Shown: in pieces, positions 55,938 to 64,000 of the stretch
How the letters are laid out: every line of letters begins with the position of its first letter
Numbering within the stretch: position 1 is the stretch's first letter
Origin: Bin5 sp965218625
GTDB taxonomy: Bacteria > Chloroflexota > Anaerolineae > Caldilineales > Caldilineaceae
NCBI GenBank assembly: GCA_965218625.1
Contig: CBDCLG010000012.1
Location: 310,001 to 374,000 of the forward strand
Length of the DNA stretch: 64,000 nucleotides
Direction of reading: 5' to 3'
Position numbers and translations under genes: made by a program
The notes under the pieces: generated by a model
What the model saw: only the letters and a program-made list of their open reading frames with translations
What the model was told of the DNA's origin: nothing
Databases searched by the model: none

Positions 55938-56804
55938 TCAGAATTTCAGCGCGCCCTCGGTCAGGCCGCGCTGGATTCGCCGGTGGAAGAGAATGTAGAT
56001 GAAGATGGGAGGCCAGGCGGCCAGTGACAGCGCCGCGACCTGCAGGCTCCACAGGCTCACGTATCTGCCTTCAAAGTGCATGATTCCGAGCGGAATGGTG
56101 CGTAAGGTGTGTTTTTGCAGGTAGATGAGCGGCCAGAGGAAGTCGTTCCAGAAGAAAACGAAATAGAAGATGGTCATGGTGGCGATCGCCGGCATTGCCA
56201 GTGGGACCATGACGTGCCGTAGGATCTGAAACTCCCTGGCGCCGTCCACCCTGGCGGCATCCTCCAATTCGGGGGGAATCGACATAAAGTAGGCGCGAAT
56301 GAAGATAATAGCCAGCGATGACCAGCTCATGTAAGTGAGTATGACGGCGAGCGGGTTGTTGAGGAAGGCGATGGGCAGATGGAGCGCCACAGCCCAGGAC
56401 TCGAGTATGGCCATCAGCTTGAAGCTGGGCACCATCAGCGCCTGTGTCGGAACGGCCATACCGACGAGGAAATAGATGAAGAGCGAGCGGTTGGCGGCGA
56501 AATGATAGCGGGCGAGACCGTAAGCGGCAGTGGTAGAGACGGATATGACACCGATAACCGAGACGACGGCGATAAAAAGGCTGTTGGCGTAGAGCCGTGC
56601 AAAATTGCCCTTCTGCCAAGCCTCGGCGATGTTTTCGAATGAGATGCGGGTGGGCAGGCCGAAAGGAGATAGCATGACCTCTTCATTCGTTTTGAGCGAG
56701 GTGTAAGACATCCAAGTAAGGGGATAGAGGATGCTGACAGCGGCGAAGACCAGTATGAGATAGAAAAGAAGCCTGACCGGCAGACTGAGTTCGCGAAAGA
56801 CCAT
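55938..56804 (-). CDS. Sugar ABC transporter permease (MalG/CUT1 type)
   Basis: A 288-residue inner-membrane protein with six hydrophobic segments. The EAA loop reads LEDAARVDGAREFQILRHVM, followed by the usual VPLAMPAIA. The C-terminus with the FWNDFLWPLIYL segment is typical of MalG-type CUT1 permeases. It forms a heterodimer with the upstream MalF-type permease. The sugar is not known. The start lies 10 bases after the stop of that permease. Confidence 0.92.
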   Translation of the reverse strand: MVFRELSLPVRLLFYLILVFAAVSILYPLTWMSYTSLKTNEEVMLSPFGLPTRISFENIAEAWQKGNFARLYANSLFIAVVSVIGVISVSTTAAYGLARYHFAANRSLFIYFLVGMAVPTQALMVPSFKLMAILESWAVALHLPIAFLNNPLAVILTYMSWSSLAIIFIRAYFMSIPPELEDAARVDGAREFQILRHVMVPLAMPAIATMTIFYFVFFWNDFLWPLIYLQKHTLRTIPLGIMHFEGRYVSLWSLQVAALSLAAWPPIFIYILFHRRIQRGLTEGALKF

Positions 56805-56814
56805 TGCGAATGCC

Positions 56815-57753
56815 TCAGGAGTTTACGGCTCCCCTGCCGGCGCGGGCGAGGGAGAACTGCAATGTAGACATGCCCAGTATGATGAGAACAAGCACGAGGG
56901 CGATAGCTGTGGCATAGCCGTGCTGCGTGCGGGCGCCGCCGAGGCCGAGCTGGTAGATGTAGGTGACAACGGTCTCAGAGCTATGGTAGGGTCCACCGCC
57001 GGTGAGTGTGTAAACGAGGTCGAATACGCGCATTGCGCTGATAGATGTGATGACGGCTGCGACGACGAGGACTTCGCGCAGGAGAGGGATGGTAATACGT
57101 GTTGACAGCTGCCAGGGGCTGGCGCCGTCGAGCCGTGCGCTCTCTTGCAGCTCGCGAGGGATGGCCTGGAGGCCGGCGATGAGCAGGAACATGGTGAAGC
57201 CGAAATCGCGCCAGATGTGGACGGCGATGACGACGTATACATTGAGCGTGGTCGTGCCGAGCCAGCCGTACTTCGGGCCGTCGAGGCCAATGGCGCGCAG
57301 AAAGATGTCGACAATGCCCAGGGTCGGGTCGAGAAGGAAGTTGAAGAGTATGCCGACGACAACCAGCGAGATCACAAAGGGAACGAAGAAAATAGAGCGG
57401 AACAACCTGGCGAAGCGCGGTCCGGACTCAAGGATGATGGCGAAGAAGAGCGCGATTCCGACCTGGAATATGAGGCAGCAGATGACGAAGAGGAAGCTGT
57501 TGCGCAAGGCTCCCCAGAAGAACTCGTCCCCGGCCATCTGGATGAAATTGTCGAGCCCGGTGAATCTCAGGGTTGCGAAGTTGATTCCGGTCCAATCGGT
57601 AAAGCCGATAACGACAGTACCGAATAGAGGCAGGACCAGAAAGATGGTGTAGAAGAAGAAGGCGGGCGCTATGAGGAGCAGAGCGAAGCGTCCGTCATAG
57701 CGACCCGTGCGCCGGCCGCGGTTTGACCCGCGCGTGAGCGGAATACGCCGCAT
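56815..57753 (-). CDS. Sugar ABC transporter permease (MalF/CUT1 type)
   Basis: A 312-residue permease from ATG 57753 with AGGAGGAGGA directly upstream; an alternative start at 57888 would add 45 residues without a signal. Six hydrophobic segments; the N-terminal one begins FALLLIAPAFFFYTIFLVLP. The EAA loop is PRELQESARLDGASPWQLSTRI. It pairs with the MalG-type permease and the substrate-binding protein of this operon. No ATP-binding gene is present nearby, so a shared MsmX-type ATPase elsewhere is inferred. Confidence 0.92.
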   Translation of the reverse strand: MRRIPLTRGSNRGRRTGRYDGRFALLLIAPAFFFYTIFLVLPLFGTVVIGFTDWTGINFATLRFTGLDNFIQMAGDEFFWGALRNSFLFVICCLIFQVGIALFFAIILESGPRFARLFRSIFFVPFVISLVVVGILFNFLLDPTLGIVDIFLRAIGLDGPKYGWLGTTTLNVYVVIAVHIWRDFGFTMFLLIAGLQAIPRELQESARLDGASPWQLSTRITIPLLREVLVVAAVITSISAMRVFDLVYTLTGGGPYHSSETVVTYIYQLGLGGARTQHGYATAIALVLVLIILGMSTLQFSLARAGRGAVNS

Positions 57754-57802
57754 TCCTCCTCCTTCTACAGCAAGACCGATACCAGTAGTGGGGGCGGTGC
57801 GC

Positions 57803-59173
57803 CTACATCCGCTCCTCGCGCCAGTCGAGCACGAGATTTTCGGCTCTTTCAGCGGCCTCGACTGGTGAGAGCGCGCCGCTGAGCACACCGCTCGAGCCGT
57901 GCCAGAGGATTTCCTGGCCGATATTGTAGTCGATGGCGCGTTCGATCATGATGGTCAGTGCGGGGGCGTTGTCGAGCAGTTCGACAAGCAGGGCTGACTC
58001 GGGCCGCAGGTTTTCCATCGGCGTGGAGAGCGGCATAGGCGGCGCCTCGCCGGGCATGTAGTTGTACCAGATTCTGTGGGGCTCTTCCGATTGCAGATAC
58101 CACTTGACGAACTCCTGGGCTTCGGCAGGATGCTCGGATTCCCGGGGCACGATAAGTGTGCGGGCGTTGAAGGAGACCTCGTTTGCGTTGCTCTCGGCAA
58201 TGTCGTCAATGGCCGGCATGAGCATGAACTTGAGGTCGATTTCGGCATCAACATTGGCGAACCAGTCGCCCAGCAGCCAGCCCCCGGTCTGGAAGAAGGC
58301 GCCGTCGCCGCGGAAGAGCTTGCCAAAGGCAATGGGATAGTCGTCGGAGAGTACGCCCCTGGAGAAGTATTCCTTGTCGAGCAGCTCTTTGATCAGCTCC
58401 CAAACGCGTACGCCGTTCGGATCGGTAAAACGTTTCTCGGACTCGTGCTCGACATAGAGGCCGCGGAGGAAGAGATCGACCGAGCCTTTGACCTTGAGGG
58501 TCCTGATGTAGAGATGCTGTGCCCAGTGGCCGCCCGCCCAGGCGTTCTTTGCGCCAATCAGGACGGGCGTTACGCCGGCATCCTGGAAGTTCTGACAGGC
58601 GTCTGTGAACGCGCTCCAGGTGGTGAGCGATGCAGGGTCGACGCCGTGCTCGTTGAGTATGCCCTCGTTGTAGTAGATGAGGTTGGCGATGGTCATGGCC
58701 CAGGGCGCGCCCCAATAGCGGTCTCTGTAAAGGACAGAATCAAGGGCGTCCGGGTAGATGGCGCCCGTGTTTGCCTCAACGACATCGGTCAGGTCCATGA
58801 GCTGGTCGGCTTCGATGAATGCGGAAAGGGCGCCCGGCCCGGCATCGGTCTGAAGGAAATCGGGCACGGCCCCGCCGGCGAAAGCGGTTTTGGTGGCCTG
58901 CTCGTAGGCGAGGCCGGAGAATCCGCTGTGGGTGACATGGATGCCGCGATGCGCTTCATTGAAGCGTTCGACGATTTCGTTCATCCCTTCCAGCCGGGGC
59001 GAGGTCGCCATCTCGGTCCACATCTCAAGTTCGGCCGCCATTTCGTCGGGCGCATCGGCTGCCATGCCGTCAGACTCGGTCGGAGCGGCAACGGGAGCGC
59101 AGGCGGCAAGCAGGCCGGCGCCTGCCGCCCCGGTCGCGGTTTTGAGGAAGGTACGTCTGCTGATCCGATTCAT
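57803..59173 (-). CDS. Sugar ABC substrate-binding lipoprotein
   Basis: A 456-residue extracellular solute-binding protein. The N-terminus MNRISRRTFLKTATGAAGAG is a twin-arginine signal, followed by LLAAC as a lipobox, so it is exported by Tat and lipidated. The body has the CUT1 binding-protein fold: VERFNEAHRGIHVTHSGFSG, YYNEGILNEHGVDPASLTTW and PAEAQEFVKWYLQSEEPHRI. GGAGGAG precedes the ATG. It is the first gene of the importer operon and has a promoter at 59326-59354. Confidence 0.93.
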   Translation of the reverse strand: MNRISRRTFLKTATGAAGAGLLAACAPVAAPTESDGMAADAPDEMAAELEMWTEMATSPRLEGMNEIVERFNEAHRGIHVTHSGFSGLAYEQATKTAFAGGAVPDFLQTDAGPGALSAFIEADQLMDLTDVVEANTGAIYPDALDSVLYRDRYWGAPWAMTIANLIYYNEGILNEHGVDPASLTTWSAFTDACQNFQDAGVTPVLIGAKNAWAGGHWAQHLYIRTLKVKGSVDLFLRGLYVEHESEKRFTDPNGVRVWELIKELLDKEYFSRGVLSDDYPIAFGKLFRGDGAFFQTGGWLLGDWFANVDAEIDLKFMLMPAIDDIAESNANEVSFNARTLIVPRESEHPAEAQEFVKWYLQSEEPHRIWYNYMPGEAPPMPLSTPMENLRPESALLVELLDNAPALTIMIERAIDYNIGQEILWHGSSGVLSGALSPVEAAERAENLVLDWREERM

Positions 59174-59325
59174 TTCTTACTCCTCCGGTGTTGGAATCAG
59201 GGTGGTCTGAGAAAGAGTGCGGCTCCCGGCAACAAACGTGATCCAGACCCGGATGCGGATAGATGCTCGGCGGCGATGGCCACGCGTCCGGTGGAAGGAG
59301 TCAGCGTCTCTTCGCCGACTGCGCC

Positions 59326-59354
59326 AATATAGTTCATGGGATGGCGCGTGTCAT
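59326..59354 (-). promoter_or_regulatory. Promoter of the sugar ABC operon
   Basis: Minus strand: -35 ATGACA (59349-59354), 17-base spacer, -10 TATATT (59326-59331). Both boxes match 5 of 6. The leader would be about 145 bases. The -35 lies inside the palindrome at 59342-59362. Confidence 0.65.
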
Positions 59355-59362
59355 ACGCGCCA
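59342..59362. promoter_or_regulatory. Operator-like palindrome over the ABC -35
   Basis: A perfect 8-bp inverted repeat TGGCGCGT, 5-base centre GTCAT, then ACGCGCCA. It contains the importer promoter's -35. A 10-base direct repeat GCGCCAATAT also occurs at 59321-59330, covering much of the -10, and at 59357-59366. This is the expected shape for a repressor site. No regulator gene is beside it. Confidence 0.55.
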
Positions 59363-59432
59363 ATATTGCTTCCAGGCAGGATGCCGCCGACGCCTGGCTG
59401 TCGAAGCAGTTGTTCGGGAGGCGGTTCGCATC

Positions 59433-59460
59433 TTGTCATCCTCTGTTCTGGTGTTACAAT
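59433..59460 (+). promoter_or_regulatory. Promoter of the Fsr-like MFS gene
   Basis: -35 TTGTCA (59433-59438), 16-base spacer, -10 TACAAT (59455-59460) with TGT before it (extended -10). The MFS start codon is 38 bases downstream, with AAGGA between. Confidence 0.7.
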
Positions 59461-59498
59461 CAGCGGGACGCGCCTACCCACAAAGGAACGGACAGTTC

Positions 59499-60716
59499 AT
59501 GACCGCAAGACCGGACCGCCTCGCAAATCTGACCGCCGCCTACAGTGAACCACCGGAAGGGGCGGAATTCCAGACCAGCGAGGTGCTCACCATCGCCACT
59601 GGACACTTCGTGCACGACATCTTCACCGCGTTCCTGCCGCCGCTGCTGCCCCGCATTCGCGAAAAACTGGCGATCGACTACGCGGCGATAGGCGGCCTGA
59701 ATGTCTTCCTGCTGATCCCGAGCCTGATGCAACCATTCATCGGTTATGCGGCTGACAAGATCAGTATGCGATACCTTGTCATCGTCGCGCCGGCATTGAC
59801 GGCGACGATGTGCGGTCTGCTGGGCGTGGCGAACAGCTACGTCATGATGTCGCTTCTGCTGTTCGTGGTCGGCATAAGCACGGCCGTATTTCACGCGCCG
59901 GCGCCGGCGATGATAGGGCGCATCTCGGGGAACCGCGTGGGGACGGGCATGAGCTTCTTCATGGCGTCTGGTGAACTTGGCCGGACGGTGGGGCCGGTGG
60001 TCTTGTTACTTGCGATTGGCTGGTTCCAGTTGGAGGGCATCTGGCGGACGGCTTCCCTGGGTTGGCTGGCATCTGCATTCCTCTACTGGCGGTTACACAG
60101 GGTTTCGGCGCGCCCGGCGCAAAGGCAAGGACTTTCGCTGCGACAGATGCTGCCGGACGCGCGGCGCGTCTATACGCCCCTCATGTGGATCATGACGACG
60201 CGGGCCTTCCTGTCGATCGCGATGACGACCTATCTGCCCATCTTCATGCAGGATGAGATGGGCTACGACTTCAACTATGCGGCGTTATCGCTGGTGCTGC
60301 TGGAGGGGGCCGGTGTTGTGGGCGCTCTGAGCATGGGAACGGCCAGCGACTGGTTTGGACGCAGGCGCATCCTGGCGGCACTTTTCCTGGCGGCGCCACT
60401 TCTCTGTTTCGGATTCCTGAACAGCTCCGGCTGGCTGCTTTTTGTCTATCTGGTGCCGCTGGGATTCGTGACGATATCGCCGCAGCCTGTGATGCTGGCG
60501 GTAGTGCAGGACTCTTTCAGCGAGAATCGGGCCCTGGCCAACGGTATCTTTCTGATGGCGAACTTCGTCATCCGCTCGCCCGCGCTGTGGCTGCTGGGGG
60601 GACTGGCGGACAGATTCGGACTTTCGACCGCATTTCTGATCAGCGCCGTACTGGCTCTCGCCACTGCGCCGGCCGTGTTTTGGTTGCCTAAGCGCCAGCC
60701 GGAAGAGTCGGCATAG
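59499..60716 (+). CDS. MFS transporter, Fsr (fosmidomycin resistance)-like
   Basis: A 405-residue permease from ATG 59499 with 12 hydrophobic segments. The N-terminal region ATGHFVHDIFTAFLPPLLPR is characteristic of Fsr-type exporters. An MFS loop motif appears as GTASDWFGRRRI between the halves. The substrate is unknown; Fsr exports fosmidomycin in E. coli, but many homologues are of unknown role. It is divergent from the ABC operon with a shared 325-base control region. An 80-residue minus-strand ORF in that region is not called. Confidence 0.82.
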   Translation: MTARPDRLANLTAAYSEPPEGAEFQTSEVLTIATGHFVHDIFTAFLPPLLPRIREKLAIDYAAIGGLNVFLLIPSLMQPFIGYAADKISMRYLVIVAPALTATMCGLLGVANSYVMMSLLLFVVGISTAVFHAPAPAMIGRISGNRVGTGMSFFMASGELGRTVGPVVLLLAIGWFQLEGIWRTASLGWLASAFLYWRLHRVSARPAQRQGLSLRQMLPDARRVYTPLMWIMTTRAFLSIAMTTYLPIFMQDEMGYDFNYAALSLVLLEGAGVVGALSMGTASDWFGRRRILAALFLAAPLLCFGFLNSSGWLLFVYLVPLGFVTISPQPVMLAVVQDSFSENRALANGIFLMANFVIRSPALWLLGGLADRFGLSTAFLISAVLALATAPAVFWLPKRQPEESA

Positions 60717-60723
60717 AAAGGAC

Positions 60724-61101
60724 TCAGAAGAAAAGCTGCCAGAGGCGGGGCAGGAAGATCAGCAGCCCCGCGATTACACTGCCCACGGCCGTCACCAGGA
60801 TGGCAGCGGCGGCGGTGTCCTTGGCGGTCTTGGCCAGGGGATGGAAGGCGGGTGAGGCGAGATCGACCACGGCCTCGATGGCGGTGTTAAGAAGCTCAAG
60901 CGCGATGACCATTGCGATGAGGCCGGCGATGACAGCCCACTCGACGCGGCTGATGCGCAGGACGAATCCTGCGATTGCGACGCATGCGGCGATGACAGTG
61001 TGGATGCGGAGGTTGGCCTGGCTGTGAAACGCGCTACGCAAGCCGGCGAGAGCGAATGCGAGGCTCAGGCGAAGGTTGCTGGCGCCGTCGGATGGGTCCA
61101 T
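60724..61101 (-). CDS. dgkA: Undecaprenol/diacylglycerol kinase, DgkA family
   Basis: A 125-residue membrane protein with three hydrophobic helices. The family signatures ALELLNTAIEAVVDLAS and AKTAKDTAAAAILV carry the catalytic Glu and metal-binding residues. In Gram-positive-like and many other bacteria this family phosphorylates undecaprenol rather than diacylglycerol; which applies here is not decided by sequence. Its start lies 3 bases after the ybeY stop, the usual ybeY-dgkA order. Confidence 0.9.
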   Translation of the reverse strand: MDPSDGASNLRLSLAFALAGLRSAFHSQANLRIHTVIAACVAIAGFVLRISRVEWAVIAGLIAMVIALELLNTAIEAVVDLASPAFHPLAKTAKDTAAAAILVTAVGSVIAGLLIFLPRLWQLFF

Positions 61102-61104
61102 GTC

Positions 61105-61611
61105 TCAGTCCTGCAAAGAGAGCCGGAGTGTAAGGTCTTCGCAAGTCAATTCTGCGAGAATCTGCGCCTGCCTGCGCCACATGGCCGCGCGGCTCTCCTC
61201 TGAATCGTGGTCAAAGCCGAGCAGGTGCAGGGTCCCGTGGACAACCAGCAATTGGATTTCAGCGGCCAACGAGTGGCCAAACCGCCGCGCCTGGCGTGCG
61301 GCGTAGCGGAAAGCCAGAAACAGATCGCCCAAATCGGAAGCCAGTTCGGCGGCGAGGGCCTCCGGCATTTCAGCCTGATGCGAGCGCCCTTCCTGGATGG
61401 CGAAACTGAGAACATCCGTTGGCGCGTCCCGGCCGCGGTAAATGCGGTTAAGATGCTGCACGACGGCATCGTCTACAACCTGGATCGAGAGCGAGCGGTT
61501 CGATTGGCTGCAGGCGCGCAAGGTTGCGATGGCCGCGACCGTCAGCCTGGCAGCATCGACGCCGGCCTCAAACTGCTCGTCGATATGAACATGGACTTGC
61601 GCGTCGTTCAT
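61105..61611 (-). CDS. ybeY: YbeY endoribonuclease
   Basis: A 168-residue zinc-dependent RNase from ATG 61611 (MNDAQVHVHIDEQFEAG). The metal motif H-x3-H-x5-H is present as VVHGTLHLLGFDHD. The preceding RGRDAPTDVLSFA segment is conserved. It matures the 16S rRNA 3' end and takes part in ribosome quality control. An upstream start at 61668 would add 19 atypical residues. It is cotranscribed with dgkA. Confidence 0.94.
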   Translation of the reverse strand: MNDAQVHVHIDEQFEAGVDAARLTVAAIATLRACSQSNRSLSIQVVDDAVVQHLNRIYRGRDAPTDVLSFAIQEGRSHQAEMPEALAAELASDLGDLFLAFRYAARQARRFGHSLAAEIQLLVVHGTLHLLGFDHDSEESRAAMWRRQAQILAELTCEDLTLRLSLQD

Positions 61612-61730
61612 CAGTTTCAGTTTGCCGTGAGAACAATGCCTTGAAGCGCTGAAACAGCGCACGGGCACAAACTGGCTGGGATAGCTCGAGCCCGCCCCAT
61701 TATAGCCCTGGGCGTGAATGGGGCAATATC

Positions 61731-61760
61731 TTGCCGAAGGGAGATCGCCTCCGCTAGAAT
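61731..61760 (+). promoter_or_regulatory. Promoter of obg-nadD
   Basis: -35 TTGCCG (61731-61736), 18-base spacer and -10 TAGAAT (61755-61760). It is 68 bases before the obg start codon. Confidence 0.5.
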
Positions 61761-61827
61761 AGAGGCGGCCGCTCGGCCGTAGGTGGACCCGGCGGCCGGT
61801 TTACACCAGCTTTGCGGGGACAGCACC

Positions 61828-63114
61828 ATGTTCTTTGATCGAGCCAAAATCCATGTGCAGGCGGGGGCCGGGGGGAACGGAATCGTCGCGTTCCGGCGCG
61901 AGAAATTCGTGCCCATGGGCGGGCCGGCGGGAGGGACCGGAGGACGCGGCGGCGATGTCTACGTAGTAGCTGATCCGGACCTGAACACGCTGCAATCCTT
62001 TCGGCGCCAGGTCCATTTCCGCGCCGAGCGGGGTCGACATGGCGGCGGAAATCGGAAGGCCGGCGCAACCGGCGAGGATCTGCTGATTCCGGTGCCGGTC
62101 GGGACGGTTGTACGTGACGCGGAGAGCGACGCGGCGCTGGCGGACTTGGTTCGTGCGGGAGAGCGGGCGCTGGTCGCGCGGGGAGGTCGAGGCGGGCGGG
62201 GCAACGCGGCCTTCAAGAGCGGACGCAACCGGGCGCCGCGGTTGGCGGAGAACGGCGAGGTAGGCGAAGAGCGCTGGTTGGCGTTGGAGCTGAAGATCGT
62301 TGCCGACGCGGGGATCGTGGGCGTGCCGAACGCGGGCAAGTCGACTTTGTTGAGCGTGATCAGTCAGGCCAAGCCGAAGATCGCCGACTATCCGTTCACG
62401 ACAGTTGTACCCAACCTGGGCGTGGCGGACGTGAACCACGTTCAGATCGTATTTGCCGATATTCCCGGGCTGCTCGAGGGGGCCCACGACGGCGTCGGGC
62501 TGGGGTTGGACTTCCTGCGCCATGTCGAGCGCAGCCGCGTTCTGGTCCATCTGATCAATGGGGCAAGTCCCGACCCGCTGGGCGATTTTGAGGTGATCAA
62601 TCAGGAGATGAGGCTGTTCAACCCGGCGCTGGCGGAGCGCCCGCAGCTGGTCGTTCTAAACAAGATTGACCTGACCGAGGCGCGGACAATGTTGCCTCAG
62701 CTGCAGGAGAAGCTGGCGGAAAGGGGCCATGAACTCCAGGCCATCAGCGCAGTTACCGGAGAAAACGTGCAGCAACTCCTGTATCAGGTCAAAACGTTGC
62801 TGGATGCGCTGCCGGCGGTGGATAGGACGGAGACAGTCGAGGCTCTGCCCGTGCTGTCGCCTGAGGAGGATGAACGCGCGTTCAGCATTACGCGATTGGA
62901 GCATGACCTCTGGCTGGTCGAGGGGATAGCGATTGAACGGACGGCGCAGATGACCAACTGGGACTACTACGAGGCGGGTTTGCGATTCCAGCGCATTCTC
63001 TCGGCGATGGGAATCACCAATTCGCTTCGCCAAGAAGGGATCGAGGACGGCGATCGAGTGCAGATCGGCGCAGTTGAACTGGTCTGGGGACTCGAGAACG
63101 CGTTGGGAGAGTAG
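61828..63114 (+). CDS. obg: GTPase Obg/CgtA
   Basis: A 428-residue essential GTPase for 50S ribosome assembly and stress control. The glycine-rich Obg fold occupies residues 1-158 (VQAGAGGNGIVAFRREKFVP, GGPAGGTGGRGGDV). The G domain follows with P-loop GVPNAGKSTLLSV, switch FADIPGLLEGAH and NKIDLT. The C-terminal OCT domain (about 345-428; HDLWLVEGIAIERTAQMTNW) is present, as in bacterial Obg with this extension. Start ATG 61828 by family alignment; no strong ribosome site. nadD follows at 23 bases. Confidence 0.95.
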   Translation: MFFDRAKIHVQAGAGGNGIVAFRREKFVPMGGPAGGTGGRGGDVYVVADPDLNTLQSFRRQVHFRAERGRHGGGNRKAGATGEDLLIPVPVGTVVRDAESDAALADLVRAGERALVARGGRGGRGNAAFKSGRNRAPRLAENGEVGEERWLALELKIVADAGIVGVPNAGKSTLLSVISQAKPKIADYPFTTVVPNLGVADVNHVQIVFADIPGLLEGAHDGVGLGLDFLRHVERSRVLVHLINGASPDPLGDFEVINQEMRLFNPALAERPQLVVLNKIDLTEARTMLPQLQEKLAERGHELQAISAVTGENVQQLLYQVKTLLDALPAVDRTETVEALPVLSPEEDERAFSITRLEHDLWLVEGIAIERTAQMTNWDYYEAGLRFQRILSAMGITNSLRQEGIEDGDRVQIGAVELVWGLENALGE

Positions 63115-63137
63115 CGGACATTGAGCGCGCCGAGAAG

Positions 63138-63758
<621 letters not shown>

Positions 63759-63778
63759 AGAGGGCGTGAAAAGGATTG

Positions 63779-63807
63779 GGCGCGCGGCGCCTCGCAGACC
63801 GCGCGCC
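63779..63807. terminator. GC-rich hairpin between convergent genes
   Basis: GGCGCGCGG (63779-63787) and CCGCGCGCC (63799-63807) form a 9-bp stem with an 11-base loop, between nadD and the minus-strand gene at the right edge. There is no T-run, so the terminator function is likely but not certain. Confidence 0.5.
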
Positions 63808-63811
63808 TGAC

Positions 63812-64000
63812 TCATTCGCTGTTGGGGTCGACGAGGAACGGCAGTGGGTGCGTTTCCGATTGGAGGAGCGGCGCCTCATGTAATTCGACACCCAGTTGCT
63901 CAAGCGCCTTGAGGAATTGGGTATCCTCCAACGCGGTCAGTTGATCGGTCGTCATGCTTCTGAGCATGTCGGCATTGGTCATCTTTATGGTGGCCGCTTG
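63812..64000 (-). CDS. Hypothetical protein (partial, C-terminus)
   Basis: On the minus strand the frame is open from the right edge and ends with TGA at 63812-63814. The visible 62 residues include TTDQLTALEDTQFLKALEQL and end LPFLVDPNSE. It may continue beyond the window, or it may start at an internal ATG (MTNADMLRSM), giving only 56 residues. It is helical at the N-terminal side and Pro-rich at the end. I do not recognise the family. Confidence 0.45.
   Translation of the reverse strand, partial: QAATIKMTNADMLRSMTTDQLTALEDTQFLKALEQLGVELHEAPLLQSETHPLPFLVDPNSE

Noticed and set aside
59197..59481. Small minus-strand ORF (80-94 residues) between the ABC and MFS genes
   Set aside because: It overlaps the ABC promoter and operator and has no recognisable domain.

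Overview
The window is about 64 kb of high-GC bacterial chromosome, densely coded, with no rRNA, tRNA, CRISPR array, insertion sequence or prophage that I could recognise. Several traits point to the Chloroflexota, most likely a Caldilineae-like lineage: Tat/lipoprotein sugar-binding proteins, proline/threonine-rich lipoproteins, a giant secreted subtilase with CARDB repeats, and the housekeeping gene mix. No marker gene is present, so this placement is an inference.

Layout. (1) 1-825, plus strand: end of dtd and an unknown gene. (2) 868-15433, minus strand: a 14.5 kb run of 14 genes that mixes IMP-to-AMP/GMP genes (guaB, purA, purB) with histidine genes (hisE, hisF, hisA, hisH). Passengers in it are an MNT/HEPN pair, a RelE-like/UvrD fusion helicase, a CPA1 antiporter, a histidine phosphatase, a DUF402 protein and an RlmM-like methyltransferase; it ends at an intrinsic terminator (827-848). 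(3) 15871-18732: a nitrilase-fold protein without its catalytic Cys, diverging from lspA-rluD-mazG. (4) 18761-24438, minus: mdh, a double GNAT, a YceI-like lipoprotein, a CrtC-like lipoprotein and a Cys/Met-metabolism PLP enzyme behind a SAM-I riboswitch with terminator. (5) A roughly 900 bp gene-free stretch with short tandem repeats, then SPFH protein, yraN, miaA and rel (plus strand). (6) 31238-39677, minus: DUF4926 with a decayed DUF6883 partner, pepF, acnA, lipA and an O-antigen-ligase-like membrane protein. (7) 39883-46811, plus: an NAD-dependent formate dehydrogenase locus. Its catalytic subunit carries an in-frame TGA at the active site followed by a SECIS-like hairpin, so it is a selenoprotein rather than two broken ORFs; a DUF4166 gene, a small membrane-protein pseudogene and fdhD follow. 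(8) 47050-54705, plus: a 2551-residue subtilase with 15 CARDB repeats. (9) 54785-59173, minus: an FxLYD-type lipoprotein and a sugar ABC importer without its ATPase gene, divergent from an Fsr-like MFS transporter; a palindrome covers the importer promoter's -35. (10) 60724-64000: dgkA, ybeY, obg, nadD and an incomplete gene at the right edge.

Main points for follow-up: the selenocysteine formate dehydrogenase; the RelE-like/helicase fusion; the MNT/HEPN module whose HEPN His is replaced by Arg inside a purine operon; a HisA-Nudix fusion; the decayed DUF6883-DUF4926 pair; the catalytic-Cys-less nitrilase homologue; and the operator-like palindrome between the ABC and MFS genes. Promoter calls rest on consensus matching by eye, and many share a TGn extended -10.
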